Part shown: positions 26,319-35,704 of the stretch, in pieces | Position numbering within the stretch: the stretch's first letter is position 1 | How the letters are laid out: each line of letters starts with the position of its first letter | Assembly: GCF_003391135.1 (NCBI RefSeq) | Contig: NZ_CP031455.1 | Location: 8,583,501 to 8,647,500, forward strand | Direction of reading: 5' to 3' | Source: Streptoverticillium olivoreticuli subsp. olivoreticuli | Lineage (GTDB): Bacteria > Actinomycetota > Actinomycetes > Streptomycetales > Streptomycetaceae | DNA: 64,000 nucleotides | The notes under the pieces: model-generated | Seen by the model: the letters and a program-made list of their open reading frames with translations, nothing else | What the model was told of the DNA's origin: nothing | Database searches by the model: none | Translations under genes and position numbers: made by a program

Positions 26319-26945
26319 GTGACTCCTTCATTTTTTCCGCGTACGACGGTATCCCCAGCGCGGCGTTCTTTTCTGGCCGCCACTCTCGCCGTCAGTGCGG
26401 GCACCTGGCTGGGGAAAGGCACCGCCCGTGCACACGACGACAGCGGCGGCAGTGTCGGCGTGCGCGCGATGGAGATTGCCCAGGAGCAGGCAGGCGTGCC
26501 CTACGCCTGGGGCGGCGGCGACCGCCTCGGCCCGAGCATCGGCTTCTGCGACAGCGTCAACGGTTACCTCAACGGAGTATGCAGCGCCGAGAACATTATC
26601 GGCTTCGACTGCAGTGGCCTGGCTCTGTACTGCTGGTATCGCGCCAGTGGCGGCACCGTGGACCTGCCCCACTACACCGTTGCCCAGCACCGGAGAGGCG
26701 CCCCGGTCTCCCAGGACCGCCTACTGCCGGGTGATTTGCTGTTTTTCTCCCGTCTCGATGCCCCCCTATACCACGTGGGTATCTACGCCGGGCACCACAG
26801 CATGGTCCATGCAGAGCGCACCGGAACCGATGTCGTTACGCTCCCTGAGGTCTTCCAGCACCCCAAGTGGGGCCCCGAATATGCTGGTGCCATCCGCCCT
26901 AGGCCCGGTTCACCCGGCTCTGTGACAGAAGGTGCGGCTCTTTGA
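26319..26945 (+). CDS. Exported NlpC/P60 cysteine peptidase
   Basis: 208 residues from GTG 26319 (GGGAGAG just upstream). The N terminus has a twin-arginine-like ARRSFLAATLAVSAGTWLG signal. The NlpC/P60 domain contains AMEIAQEQAGVPYAWGGG, the catalytic Cys in IIGFDCSGLALYCWYRA, LPGDLLFFSRLDAPLYHVGI with the catalytic His, and GHHSMVHAERTG. Family role: cleaving peptide stems of peptidoglycan (D-Glu-mDAP type bonds). An unusual insertion with two Cys (GFCDSVNGYLNGVCSAEN) precedes the catalytic Cys. It is the second wall hydrolase in this 4-kb stretch. Confidence 0.88.
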   Translation: MTPSFFPRTTVSPARRSFLAATLAVSAGTWLGKGTARAHDDSGGSVGVRAMEIAQEQAGVPYAWGGGDRLGPSIGFCDSVNGYLNGVCSAENIIGFDCSGLALYCWYRASGGTVDLPHYTVAQHRRGAPVSQDRLLPGDLLFFSRLDAPLYHVGIYAGHHSMVHAERTGTDVVTLPEVFQHPKWGPEYAGAIRPRPGSPGSVTEGAAL

Positions 26946-27029
26946 ACCGCATTGGGTCCGTTGGAGGGCCCGAATCGTGGAGGATCGTGGCGATGGTGTC
27001 CTTTCACCGACACTCGAACAGCTTGCACT

Positions 27030-27290
27030 TCACGGTGCACCTAGGTCTTTCGTTGAGCGAGGCGGGTGGGGGCGGGGTTCGTGGAAGGTGCCGTCGCGGA
27101 GCGCCGTGAACAGCACGCTGATCCGCTGTCGGGCCAGGTGTAGGAGGGCCTGGGTGTGGGTCTTCCCTCGGGCCCGGCGTCGGTCGCAGTAGGTGCGGGA
27201 AGCGGGATCGTGCAGGGCGGCGGACGCGGGCAGGAACATTGCGCGTTTGAGCTGGCGGTTGCCGCCTCTGGGTGGACGGCCGCGAGTGAG
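27030..27290 (-). pseudogene. IS110-family transposase, C-terminal remnant
   Basis: The minus strand reads RGGNRQLKRAMFLPASAALH, DPASRTYCDRRRARGKTHTQ and LHLARQRISVLFTALRDGTF, the end of an IS110 transposase and clearly related to the one at 10192-10715. It is cut upstream by sequence bordering the IS630 element at 27362. Confidence 0.8.
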
Positions 27291-27361
27291 TGGGCCAGAG
27301 ACGGCACTCCGTTGGCCGGTTCGCTGAATCGCGTTCCGATCTTGGACGGTGGGCCAGTCTA

Positions 27362-28582
27362 GTGCTCGATTCCGCTTTGGCGGGGTAGTTGTAGGGGTGT
27401 GGGGTTGCCGGTTCGGGCTTCTCGGGGGCGAGTTGCCGTGCCGAAACTGTTGTCGGGCCGTCCTGCCCAGGACGTGGCCGAGGAGGGGAAGGTCCGCAGG
27501 CTGGCCGGTGCCCGGCATGCGCCGGCGGACTGGATCCTGCGGGCCAGGATCATCGTGCTGAGCTGGGAAGGCGACCGTGTTCCGGTGATAGCGTCCCGGC
27601 TCGGATGTCATCACAAGACGGTGTGCAAGTGGCTGCACCGGTTCAACACCCAGGGCATGGATGGACTCGGCGACCGTCCCGGCTGCGGGCGCAAGCGGCG
27701 GATCACCGAGGACGAACGCTCGCGGATTATCGAGCTGGTCCGCTGCGACCCGCCGGGCCGGCTGGTGCGGGAGCCCTGGGGCGACCTGGCCGCCGAGGAC
27801 GAATCGGCCCCGGGCGAGTGGACCCTGGACACCCTCGCCGAAGCGGCCCGGCGCCAGGGCATCGATATCCAGCGCTCCCAGGTCCGCAGAATTTTCCTGG
27901 CCGAGGGCGTGCGCTGGCGCCGCACCCGGTCCTGGATCACCAGCCGTGATCCGGAGTTCTCCCCAAAAGGACGAGGATCGTCGGCCTGTACACGGACCCG
28001 CCGGAGAACGCCACGGTGATCTGCGCGGACGAGCTCGGACCAGTGATCCCGCGCACGTTCCCGCCCGCCCCGGGCTGGTCACCGGACGGCCACCGCATCA
28101 AGGCCGAGCTCGACTACAGCCGCGGGCCGGAGAAGACCTGGGTCTACGGCGCCCTGCGGCCGGCCGACGGGAACGAGATCACGATGGCCGCCTCCTCCCG
28201 CAACAGCGCCAACTACCAGCAGTTCCTGCAGCTGGTCGAAGACGCCAACCCCGCCGGGAAAATCGTGATCGTCACCGACAATCTCTCCTCCCACAACAGC
28301 AAGGCCACCCGTGAGTGGCTGGAGGGCCACCCGAGGATCTCCCACGCCTTCATCCCCGTCGGTGCGTGCTGGCTGAACCTCCAGGAGGGCTGGTGGCGCC
28401 TCTTCCGCAAAGCGGCCCTGGCAGGGCAGTCCTTCGCCGACCCCGACGAGATCGACCACGCCACCAGAATCGCAACCGCCCAGCTCAACGCCCGTGCCAA
28501 ACCCTGGATCTGGGGCCGCCCCGCCCCACCAACACGCACACTCCGACGCCGTTTTGAGTACCGCCTTTGAGGAATCGAGCAC
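27362..28582 (+). mobile_element. IS630-family element A, intact ends with TA duplication
   Basis: 1221 bp bounded by perfect 12-bp inverted repeats GTGCTCGATTCC / GGAATCGAGCAC, each next to TA (27360-27361 and 28583-28584), the classic IS630 target duplication. It carries one transposase whose two halves are joined by a probable -1 frameshift. On its right it abuts a truncated copy of a different IS630 element (B); on its left an IS110 scar. The missing part of B is not on the left side, so a deletion accompanied or followed insertion. Confidence 0.9.
27399..28570 (+). CDS. IS630-family transposase, probable -1 programmed frameshift
   Basis: The first frame (27399-28019) encodes the HTH part: VPVIASRLGCHHKTVCKWLH and WTLDTLAEAARRQGIDI. 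The second frame, one base back, encodes the DDE domain: VICADELGPV (first D), IVIVTDNLSSHNSK (second D) and WLNLQEGWWRLFRKAAL (E). The switch falls on CCCAAAA at 27962-27968, a textbook X-XXY-YYZ slippery heptamer in the correct phase. After slippage the protein reads SPKRTRIVGLYTDPPENATV without a gap. Ends and catalytic triad look intact, so the element may be active. Confidence 0.85.
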
Positions 28583-28584
28583 TA

Positions 28585-29524
28585 GGCGGCAGCTGGAAGG
28601 AAGTGATCCAGTCGTGGGCGTCGATAAAGGCGCGTAGTCGGGCATGCAAGTGCATGTTCAAGTTGTCCCAGACGAGTACCAACGGGGCATCGAGCTGCTG
28701 GTGGGCGGCGGTCAGGAGGTCGCGGTATTCGGCCCAGGTGAAGCTGCGTCGGCCACCGCCCTTGTGGTCCGCATGTCGTCTGGGCCTGAAGATCAGCCGG
28801 GATCGTTCGCCGGGTTTGTAGCAGGTCAGGGCGGCGATGGAGAAGCGGCGCTGGGAGCGTCCTCGCACCCGGATCACGGGTGTGTGACCGGGGCGGGCCC
28901 AGGTGCGGGTGGTGGGCGGCGTCATCGAGAATCCGGCCTCGTCCTCGAAGACGATGAAGGCCCCGAGCGCCGCCGCGGTGCTTCCGCCTGCGGCCACGTG
29001 TCTTTCACCCGGCCGGTGACCTTCTCCTCGTCACGCTCCAGAGGACGCCGGGCCGGGACCTGGTGGCTGAACCCGTGGCTGCGGAGCGTCTCCATGATGG
29101 TCGACAGTGCGAGGGTCTTGTGGAACCGGCGTCCGATCAACATCCTGATCCTCACCAGCGTCCAGGTCTGGTCCGGCCAGCCGTACGCGACCGGCCCTTC
29201 GGCCAGCTCCTTCTCCAGCACCGTGAACAGAGGCTCACTCAGCTTGCAGTGGGCGGCCGGCCCCGGGAACGCAGGGCCTGTGGCCCGCCGTTCTGCCAGG
29301 AACGGCGCCACCGCCGCACCGACCGCACACTGACCCGCAGTTGCTTCGACACCGTCATGTTGTCCTGCCCTGCGGCGAACGTCCCGACCGCTTCCATACG
29401 GATGCGCTCGCGAAATGCACGCCGCTCGTCGGCCAGACACCGCCTTGCGGATACCTCATAGTCCGGGCATACCGCGAGGATCACCACACGTCATCCCTCC
29501 GCGACACCACACCCGAAAACTCAG
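28585..29524 (-). mobile_element. IS630-family element B, copy 1, truncated
   Basis: The minus strand carries the 5' four-fifths of an element that is complete at 50638-51782. It has the same left end CTGAGTTTTCGGG, the HTH segment (SKQLRVSVRSVRRWRRSWQN), the winged-helix part (KLSEPLFTVLEKELAEGPVA) and the DDE start (ALGAFIVFEDEAGFSMTPPT). It stops at LQLP, where element A is inserted, so the last Asp/Glu part is lost. Translations of the two copies are identical over the compared segments. The transposase needs two frame changes in both copies. Confidence 0.9.
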
Positions 29525-29529
29525 TAACT

Positions 29530-29883
29530 CCTTGACCACGGCCTTCGCTTGCCTGGTCAGACGGGTAGTGCGTCGCTGGTAACGTTCCAGCACCCCGGAC
29601 ACCTGCTCACGGAAGGTGTGACGGCAGCCGCGCGTAGGACACACCAGACGCCGCACCCGCGCACGGACCACCACCTGCCGACCGTCGACCGGTACGTCAG
29701 CCACTGTCCGCCAGTGATAGCCGTGCACACACCCCGACGACGCCCCGCACACTGGGCAGACCCAGTGTCCTGCGGAGTCCGTGCCCGCACCACGATCCGC
29801 TCACCCTCGTCGACCACACCCTCGATGACCAGCGGGGACAGCCCCGAAAACACCATCTGCACAAGATCGTTGACATCCTTCAC
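29530..29883 (-). pseudogene. ISL3-family transposase, N-terminal remnant
   Basis: From about 29883 (minus) the frame reads VFSGLSPLVIEGVVDEGERI and VVRARTPQDT, then after a one-base shift CGASSGCVHGYHWRTVADVP, VRRLVCPTRGCRHTFREQV and RLTRQAKAVVKEL. This is the zinc-finger and HTH start of ISL3 transposases. It ends exactly where element IS630-B copy 1 begins, so that element inserted into it. Confidence 0.85.
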
Positions 29884-29941
29884 GAGGATGTCAACGATCC
29901 TTCATGACTCTGCGTTACCGCCGAATGTGAGACAGGGGCGC

Positions 29942-30809
29942 TTACAGCATGTCTTATGTGGTGAGTTGGAGGAGTCTCTTGTAGCAGAGGAGTGCGGCGG
30001 CGTGTCCGAGGAAGGCGAGGTAGTTGCGGGGTTGGCGTTCATACCTGGGTGAGAGTCGGCGGTATCCGGTGAGCCAGGACATGGTGCGCTCGATCACCCA
30101 GCGATGACGTCCGAGCTGTTCGCTGGAGTCGATGCCTTTGCGGGCGATGCGGACGGCGATACGTTTCCCGCGGAGCCATCGACGCAGTTCGGAGGTGTCG
30201 TAGGCCTTGTCGGCGTGGAGTTTGCGGGGCTTGTAGCGCCGTCCCCGTTCCGGGTCGTGCCGTGACCGGAGTCCGGCAGCCATGGGTTTCAGTCCGTGGA
30301 GGCCGTGGGTGTTGCCGGCGGAGATGCCCACGACGAGGGGCAGCCCTCCGCGGTCGGACAGGATGTGCATCCTGGAACCCGGCCTGCCCCGGTCCACGGG
30401 CGACGGACCTGCAAGTTCGCCCCCTTTTTGGCCCGCACGTGAGCGCAGTCGAGCACCACACGGGACAAGTCCAGCAGCCCCTTCGCGGCGAGCCGGTCGA
30501 GGACTGTCTGGTGCAGCCAGCCCCACACTCCCGCTCTCGACCAGATCAGGAACGGCGGTGAACCGTCGCTCTCGAGGCCCCGGAACAGGGCGGCAGAGCA
30601 CGCCAGGCACAGCCGCTGACCAAGACGTACACGACCGCGGCGAACACAGCTTCATGGTCGATGTTCGCCGTGCCGCCACCCTGCGGACGGACCTTGTCCG
30701 CCGGCAGCAACGGCCGCACCAGCTCCCACAAACCCGCAGGAACAATCCAACCCCACCGCCCACTCCCCATAACCCAACCAACGACCAACCCACCACATAA
30801 GACACCGTC
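29942..30809 (-). mobile_element. IS5-family element, copy 1
   Basis: About 865 bp. Its ends contain the inverted sequences TGTCTTATGTGGTGAGTTGG and TGTCTTATGTGGTGGGTTGG (19/20). It is almost identical to the element at 61085-61954 but in the opposite orientation. On its right edge (GACACCGTC) it is directly followed by the 10-bp duplication created by the IS4 element, so it was there before IS4 arrived. Confidence 0.88.
29954..30770 (-). CDS. IS5-family transposase (copy 1), requires frameshifting
   Basis: Three overlapping frames: WGWIVPAGLWELVRPLLPAD with HTH region (first), FLIWSRAGVWGWLHQTVLDR and VVLDCAHVRAKKG (second, first catalytic Asp), and GPSPVDRGRPGSRMHILSDR through GRHRWVIERTMSWLTGYRRL (third, last Glu). 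The second switch falls on CAAAAAGGGGG, a plausible -1 site; the first (near 30560) needs one extra base. Because both copies have the same frame structure it is inherited, either programmed or dead before duplication. Confidence 0.7.
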
Positions 30810-30815
30810 TAAGCC

Positions 30816-32278
30816 CAATGCCGTTGCGTTACGGGCCTGCGGGTTGGGGTCTTGTGATGAGGATGGCTTGTGCGCCGGTGCGGGTGGGTTGTGGCCATGC
30901 ATGGTGTTCAGCCCGTTTGAGCCGGTAGTTGGACATCTTGCGTTTCACGACGTGGGGCTGGCTGCGGAGCCGTCTGGCGGGCAGGAGCCGTTCGAGAAGG
31001 TCCTGCTCGAGCATCACCAAGGCCCGGACCAGGAGGTCAGGGGGAAAAACTGCCCGGCGTGACAGTCACACTGCGGCGGGCGGAGCGCAGGGTTTCAGTG
31101 AAGGAGACCCGGTCGGGGTCCAGGCCACGGGTGGCAGCCGTTCTCAGCATGAGTTCGCGCAGGGCATGGTGAACCAGCAGATGTGCCCAGATCTGCTGAC
31201 GGACGCCATCGGGGGTTTTACTGCTGAGTACGACACGTGCGCCGCGCTGATGGGTCTTGAGCTCGGCGAAGACGGACTCGGCCTCCCAGCGTTCGCGGTA
31301 GAGCGCGGCCAGCTGCCGGGCCGGATGGCGTCGGGCGTCCAGCAAAGTGGTGACCAGACGGTAGTTGTCAGCGGCGTCCTTACTGACCTGGTCCTTGAGC
31401 TGGTAGGCCAGGACCCGGACAGTGACCGGCTCGTGCCGGGCGGGGCCGCTGCTTGCCCGGATCTGTGAGAGCCACGACCCGTCCCGGAACTGTTTGATGA
31501 CCGGCAGGACGCGGTTGGCGGGCACTCGCCACAGCAGATCGGCGCCGGTGGCGGTGAAGGCCTGCCACAACGGGACGCCGAGGAACTCACGGTCGGCCAG
31601 GACGAGCTGACCCTGGCCGCAAGAACGGGGCAGGCGGCCGGCCAGGGTGACCTCCCCGGTGCGGCAGCCGGCGAGTTCCGCGTCCAGCACCGCATGGCTG
31701 CCGACCTCCGCCAAAGCAGCCATCCGCACCTGCGGAAACGCGCTCCTGCCCGGCCCGCGGCCGTTGCCCGGACGTCCGAACGCGGCCTCGTTGGCTTCGC
31801 TGTCCGCGACGTCCCAGCAGGTCCCGTCCACCGCCAGCAGCCGCAACCCGCGCCAGAATGCGCCGGGTGTCGCCTCAGTGGCCATCGGCTTCGCTGTCGT
31901 GGCGAACAGCACCCGCAGCGGCTCACAGCCCAGCCGCTGCCGGGCCCGAAACAGCGAGGACTTCGCCGGCACGCGCCAGTCTCCCAGCAGCCCCTGGCCC
32001 CGCAGGCCCTCCACCAGGTGCCGCATCACTTCCAGATACGGAGCTGGAGAGAACAGCGCCAGCCCCAGCACGAAGTACACCACCAGCCGCGCGGGAAGCA
32101 GCCGCTTGCGTTGCTCCCCGCACCCGCAAGCCGCGACCACCCGATCCACCAACCCCGGTGGATACACCCAGGTCAACAGCCCCAGGCCCGATAACTCCGA
32201 AACGCGCACAGACACCCGAACCACCCCCTGGGACCACTACCCAGGAACCTACGCCCGAGGCCTAAAACAACGGCATTG
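30816..32278 (-). mobile_element. IS4-family element with 10-bp target duplication
   Basis: 1463 bp. The terminal inverted repeat begins CAATGCCGTTG on both sides (30816-30826 and 32268-32278). It is flanked by identical CGTCTAAGCC at 30806-30815 and 32279-32288, a length normal for IS4 relatives. The duplicated target consists of the end of the IS5 copy (CGTC), a few bases, and the first CC of the neighbouring IS1380 element, so IS4 was the last of the three to arrive. Confidence 0.9.
31037..32224 (-). CDS. IS4-family transposase, C terminus frameshifted
   Basis: 395 residues with an IS4-type N-terminal domain (LPARLVVYFVLGLALFSPAP, VPAKSSLFRARQRLGCEPL) and DDE core: RLLAVDGTCWDVADSEAN, LVLADREFLGVPLW and YRERWEAESVFAELKTHQRG (YREK-like motif with the catalytic Glu). 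It stops early at PGSFSP. Deleting one T in the T5C5 run near 31035 would continue into DLLVRALVMLEQDLLERLLP and the family's usual end down to 30829. The core is complete; whether the short product is active is unknown. Confidence 0.85.
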   Translation of the reverse strand: MVRVSVRVSELSGLGLLTWVYPPGLVDRVVAACGCGEQRKRLLPARLVVYFVLGLALFSPAPYLEVMRHLVEGLRGQGLLGDWRVPAKSSLFRARQRLGCEPLRVLFATTAKPMATEATPGAFWRGLRLLAVDGTCWDVADSEANEAAFGRPGNGRGPGRSAFPQVRMAALAEVGSHAVLDAELAGCRTGEVTLAGRLPRSCGQGQLVLADREFLGVPLWQAFTATGADLLWRVPANRVLPVIKQFRDGSWLSQIRASSGPARHEPVTVRVLAYQLKDQVSKDAADNYRLVTTLLDARRHPARQLAALYRERWEAESVFAELKTHQRGARVVLSSKTPDGVRQQIWAHLLVHHALRELMLRTAATRGLDPDRVSFTETLRSARRSVTVTPGSFSP

Positions 32279-32286
32279 CGTCTAAG

Positions 32287-33970
32287 CCCTGATCCACCGA
32301 CGTGGTTTGGGGAGTGATCTTGTGACCGGTTTCGAGCCGGTTTGAGGTCGGTGGTTGGGCATGGGCAGGTTGTAGTCGCTGGTCTGCCCAGCTTTTCCAC
32401 GGGTTCGGTTCCGGTTGGGCCCTGGCGGTGGGCGGGTCGGGTAGGGGCTGGTCGTGTCAGCCGGGTGGGCCGTGGACGGTGTCGAAGAGGTGTGTCCAGG
32501 CATGCTGCCAGGGCCAGTTGTGCGGCAGGTGCAGGGTGATGCGTCGTGCGGAGCGGGCGATCCGGGCCGGAACCTGGACCAGGTGGGTGCGGAGAGTGGC
32601 GGTGGTGGCCTTGGCGTGGAAGGCGGAGGCCAGTGCGCCGGCCGCCCGCAGCAGGTTGCAGGTCATCGCCCACAGGGTCAGCCAGGCGGAGTTGGCATGG
32701 AAGTGTCCCGAGGGCAGGTGGGCCAGGGCGGAGGCTTTGCTGTCGGCGATGACCTGTTCGACGACGGCGTGGTGGCGGTGTTCTTGCTCGGCCTGGAGGG
32801 TCCGGGCGGGATTGTCGGTGAAGAACGGGTGGTAGCGCCAGACGGGGAACAACTCGCCCTGCTCGCCCACGGTGGCGGGTTTGGCGAGGTCACGGACCCG
32901 GCGCACGATCAGCCGGGCCGTGACCCGCGAGGCTTTCCTGCGGCTGACGAAGGCGGCGTAGACGGGTATCTCGGCGACTTCGGCGTCCGGGATGAGGTCG
33001 CCGGTCTCCGGGTCGGGCACTGCGGTCGGGTAGGTGATCTGCTGCCAGGCGGTGTCGGGGATGCTGTGGATGGCCCGTTTGATGGAGGGGTTCATGCCGG
33101 TGGTGACCGAGAAGTGGGCGCCGGCCCGGCGGCAGGCGGCGATGACACCGGCGTTGTAGAACTGCGAGTCCGCGCGCAGGATGCGCATGCCGGTGCAGCC
33201 GGCCTCGACGGCGGTGGCCAGGGCCTCGCTGACGAGTTTCGGGGCGCCGCGGGAGTCGGCGGCTTTGCCGCGGCGCATCCGCACGGTGGCGATCACCGGC
33301 CGGGAGGCGGGGGTGCAGATCGTGGCGAGCAGGGGGTGCAGGGTGCGGATGCCTTTGAACCGGCCGTACTCGGCACCCTGCTTGGCCCGGCCGTAGACGC
33401 GTTTGTGGGTGGAATCGACATCGATGAATGCCTTCTCGTCGGAGCCGGGCAGCAGCGGGGTGTGCGCGGCCAGTTCCGCGAGGAACCTGCGGTGGACAGC
33501 GTGGAGTTGGAGGGCATGGCCATGGGTGAAGGAGCGGAGGAAGGTGCCCAGGGTGGACGGGGCACGGATCCCTCGGAACACGGTCGGCATCGCGCCGTGG
33601 CGCAGCGCGCCCAGGTCGTCGATGCTGTCGGCCCCTGCGGCCATGCCGGCCACGATGCTGGTGACCTTGGCGTCCGCCGCCGCACCCGCGCCGTTCTTCG
33701 CCCCGGTCAGCCTCACCTTCTCCGTCACCAGCCGGGGCAGACCGCACCGCCCGGCCAGTCGCATCACCGGGACCAGCCCGGCATGCGCGATCAGATTCGG
33801 GTCATCGAACACGGCGGAGACCGCCGCTGGCGTGTGGGAAACTTGCATCTCGGAAGTGCCTTGCTGATTATGCGTGCTGGAAGCCTGAAGAACTCCCATC
33901 ATTGCAGGTCACAAGGCACTTTCTTGTTTTCCAAGACGTTATCCACAAGGCGTCCGGCGGTGGATCAAGG
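32287..33970 (-). mobile_element. IS1380-family element
   Basis: 1684 bp with inverted ends (CCCTGATCCACCG on the left, complement of CCTTGATCCACCG on the right). It is flanked by CTAAG at 32282-32286 and 33971-33975. The left CTAAG lies inside the later IS4 target duplication. The right end is 18 bases from the stop codon of the membrane protein gene at 33989. Confidence 0.88.
32457..33848 (-). CDS. IS1380-family transposase
   Basis: 463 residues from ATG 33848. It has the family's conserved segments: KVTSIVAGMAAGADSIDDLG, FIDVDSTHKRVYGRAKQGAE (first Asp), MRILRADSQFYNAGVIAACR (second Asp), NPARTLQAEQEHRHHAVVEQ with VIADSK (Glu region) and a basic end. No frameshift or stop is seen, so it may be functional. 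Confidence 0.9.
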   Translation of the reverse strand: MQVSHTPAAVSAVFDDPNLIAHAGLVPVMRLAGRCGLPRLVTEKVRLTGAKNGAGAAADAKVTSIVAGMAAGADSIDDLGALRHGAMPTVFRGIRAPSTLGTFLRSFTHGHALQLHAVHRRFLAELAAHTPLLPGSDEKAFIDVDSTHKRVYGRAKQGAEYGRFKGIRTLHPLLATICTPASRPVIATVRMRRGKAADSRGAPKLVSEALATAVEAGCTGMRILRADSQFYNAGVIAACRRAGAHFSVTTGMNPSIKRAIHSIPDTAWQQITYPTAVPDPETGDLIPDAEVAEIPVYAAFVSRRKASRVTARLIVRRVRDLAKPATVGEQGELFPVWRYHPFFTDNPARTLQAEQEHRHHAVVEQVIADSKASALAHLPSGHFHANSAWLTLWAMTCNLLRAAGALASAFHAKATTATLRTHLVQVPARIARSARRITLHLPHNWPWQHAWTHLFDTVHGPPG

Positions 33971-33988
33971 CTAAGTTGGCACACCCCA

Positions 33989-35242
33989 TTACCGGTAATC
34001 AGATACTCCAGTCGGATTCTTTTGGAGGCTCAGGAAAGGGAGTCCAAGGACAGGAAGCAGCCAGATGGGGAGGAGGAGACGAGCGTGCTGGCCGTAGACG
34101 GGGTGCGCAATCACAGTAAGGACGCCAGTGAGAGCACCTCCAGTGATGAGGATCGCGACGGTGACGTTGGTACGCCAGAGCGCGGCGAGTGATAGTCCGC
34201 ACAACGCGAGCGGCAGGAAAGCCATGGTGTCATTCTGCCAAGGCAGGTACGACCAGAAATCGATGTTAAGTCTGACCAACTGGTGAACGGGGTCGGCGAC
34301 GTCTGGCTGCTTGAAGTGGTTGGTGAAGGTGTCCTGCATTGTGCTTGACACCCCAGGCCAGCCCATGAGGTGGGCTCCGACGGTGATCCCCGCAAGCCCG
34401 GCGGAGGACACTCCGGCGAGTACGACGGTTCCGGCATGACGAGAGTGACGCCGCACCAGGCACACCAGCGAAGTTGCCAGCAGGGCGGCGCAGAGCAGAG
34501 TGAAGCTTGAGTAGCGAACGAAGTAGCCTAGTGTGAGAGCACCACAGATTGTAAATACCCCAGGCAGCAAGGCGCGACGGCAAGCGAGCAAAACCGCGCC
34601 GGTCAAAGTCGCCAGTATGATCGTGACGGCAGGCCCGTCTGTGAGCCGCTGCACACTCATGCTGCCAGTAGGCAGGGTGAAGAAGAGGATCTCGCCGACC
34701 CAGGCGGCACGGGTACCGCCGCCCGCAAGCCGGATCAAGACGATCACTAGAGCACCACCCGCCAGGGCGAACCAAAGCGAAACGACCCACAGTGCCGCCC
34801 ACACACCGGTGAGAGGCGCGACCAGTGAGGCGATGAAGGGGTAGCCGGGCCGAGCGTAAAAGATCTTTTTATACCGCTCGGTTGTGGCGTCGTGGCGAGT
34901 CAGCCAGTCCAGGCAGCCACTGTAAACGCCGGGGTTTGGCTTCGCATCGACAGAACCCTCAATCCGGCGGGAGGCCGTTTCATTTCTATATCGTGAGCCA
35001 CACCAATCCGCAGCTGCCCTGTGTGTCACTTCAGCGGAACTGATACCAGTTGCAGCGTAGGTCTGAACCGTGTAGCGATAAACATCGTTGTTTGCAGTGG
35101 GGAGTGCATAACTGTGATAGCCGAACATTTGAAAGACGGCGAATGCCGACGCAATGATAATTCCCCCGATTGCGGGGCTGCGCGTCACCGGAAAGCTGCT
35201 GCCCGTATGGCGAGCACACAAGGCGGCGAAGCGCATCACCAT
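33989..35242 (-). CDS. Multi-span membrane protein, GT-C glycosyltransferase-like
   Basis: 417 residues with about nine to ten membrane helices. The N-terminal helix (IGGIIIASAFAVFQMFGYHS) is followed by a long external loop with Asp (ANNDVYRYTVQTYAATG) and ARPGYPFIASLVAPLTGVWA, features of GT-C polyprenol-dependent sugar transferases; the assignment is tentative. Starts at 35242 or 35236 are equivalent. Codon usage is less GC-biased than that of its neighbours. An IS1380 element has landed 18 bases past its stop codon, leaving the frame intact. Function unknown. Confidence 0.7.
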   Translation of the reverse strand: MVMRFAALCARHTGSSFPVTRSPAIGGIIIASAFAVFQMFGYHSYALPTANNDVYRYTVQTYAATGISSAEVTHRAAADWCGSRYRNETASRRIEGSVDAKPNPGVYSGCLDWLTRHDATTERYKKIFYARPGYPFIASLVAPLTGVWAALWVVSLWFALAGGALVIVLIRLAGGGTRAAWVGEILFFTLPTGSMSVQRLTDGPAVTIILATLTGAVLLACRRALLPGVFTICGALTLGYFVRYSSFTLLCAALLATSLVCLVRRHSRHAGTVVLAGVSSAGLAGITVGAHLMGWPGVSSTMQDTFTNHFKQPDVADPVHQLVRLNIDFWSYLPWQNDTMAFLPLALCGLSLAALWRTNVTVAILITGGALTGVLTVIAHPVYGQHARLLLPIWLLPVLGLPFLSLQKNPTGVSDYR

Positions 35243-35704
35243 AAAACCTTCAAACCAATCCGGGCGGTCTCACTGAACGCGCTGCACGGGCAATCTTCAC
35301 TACCTGGTAATGAGTCTTCTTCATCTTCTGGTCCTGCATGTCAGGGGCTGTGTGCCGCGAGCAGGGAAGCCCCCCCCGACCAGTGGCGTTGAGGCAGTCC
35401 TTCTGCGGCTCGCCCCAGCGTCATAACCCATCCGGGGCGGGGTGGAAGAGATTCACTGAAGTAGATATCCCCGCAACGGGCGACGAAGGCGCGGCAATTC
35501 GGAATGCACGCGTCTGGCAGCTTGCGGTGCATCGAACCAGTGAGTGCCTGTGCGAAATGCGCGTCATGCGATCTGTCTACCCCACACTCGTGACCTCCGC
35601 GACCTGGAGGTCTATTCATGAGGGCGTCGTGGCCCAGGTTTCCCTGATCGCTGGTCCGAAAATGAAGGGTGAGTCCAGGCCAGCTGGGGCCTGGTGGGGT
35701 GGGT
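35243..35704. other. Gap, no gene seen
   Basis: 462 bases upstream of the membrane protein, less GC-rich near 35100-35320, presumably holding its promoter. The right end (35645-35704) is an IS110-end-like sequence shared with the region near 25503. Confidence 0.4.

Noticed and set aside
32454..33974. 506-codon plus-strand open frame opposite the IS1380 transposase
   Set aside because: Gly/Val/Ala repeats typical of antisense frames; the transposase on the other strand is complete.
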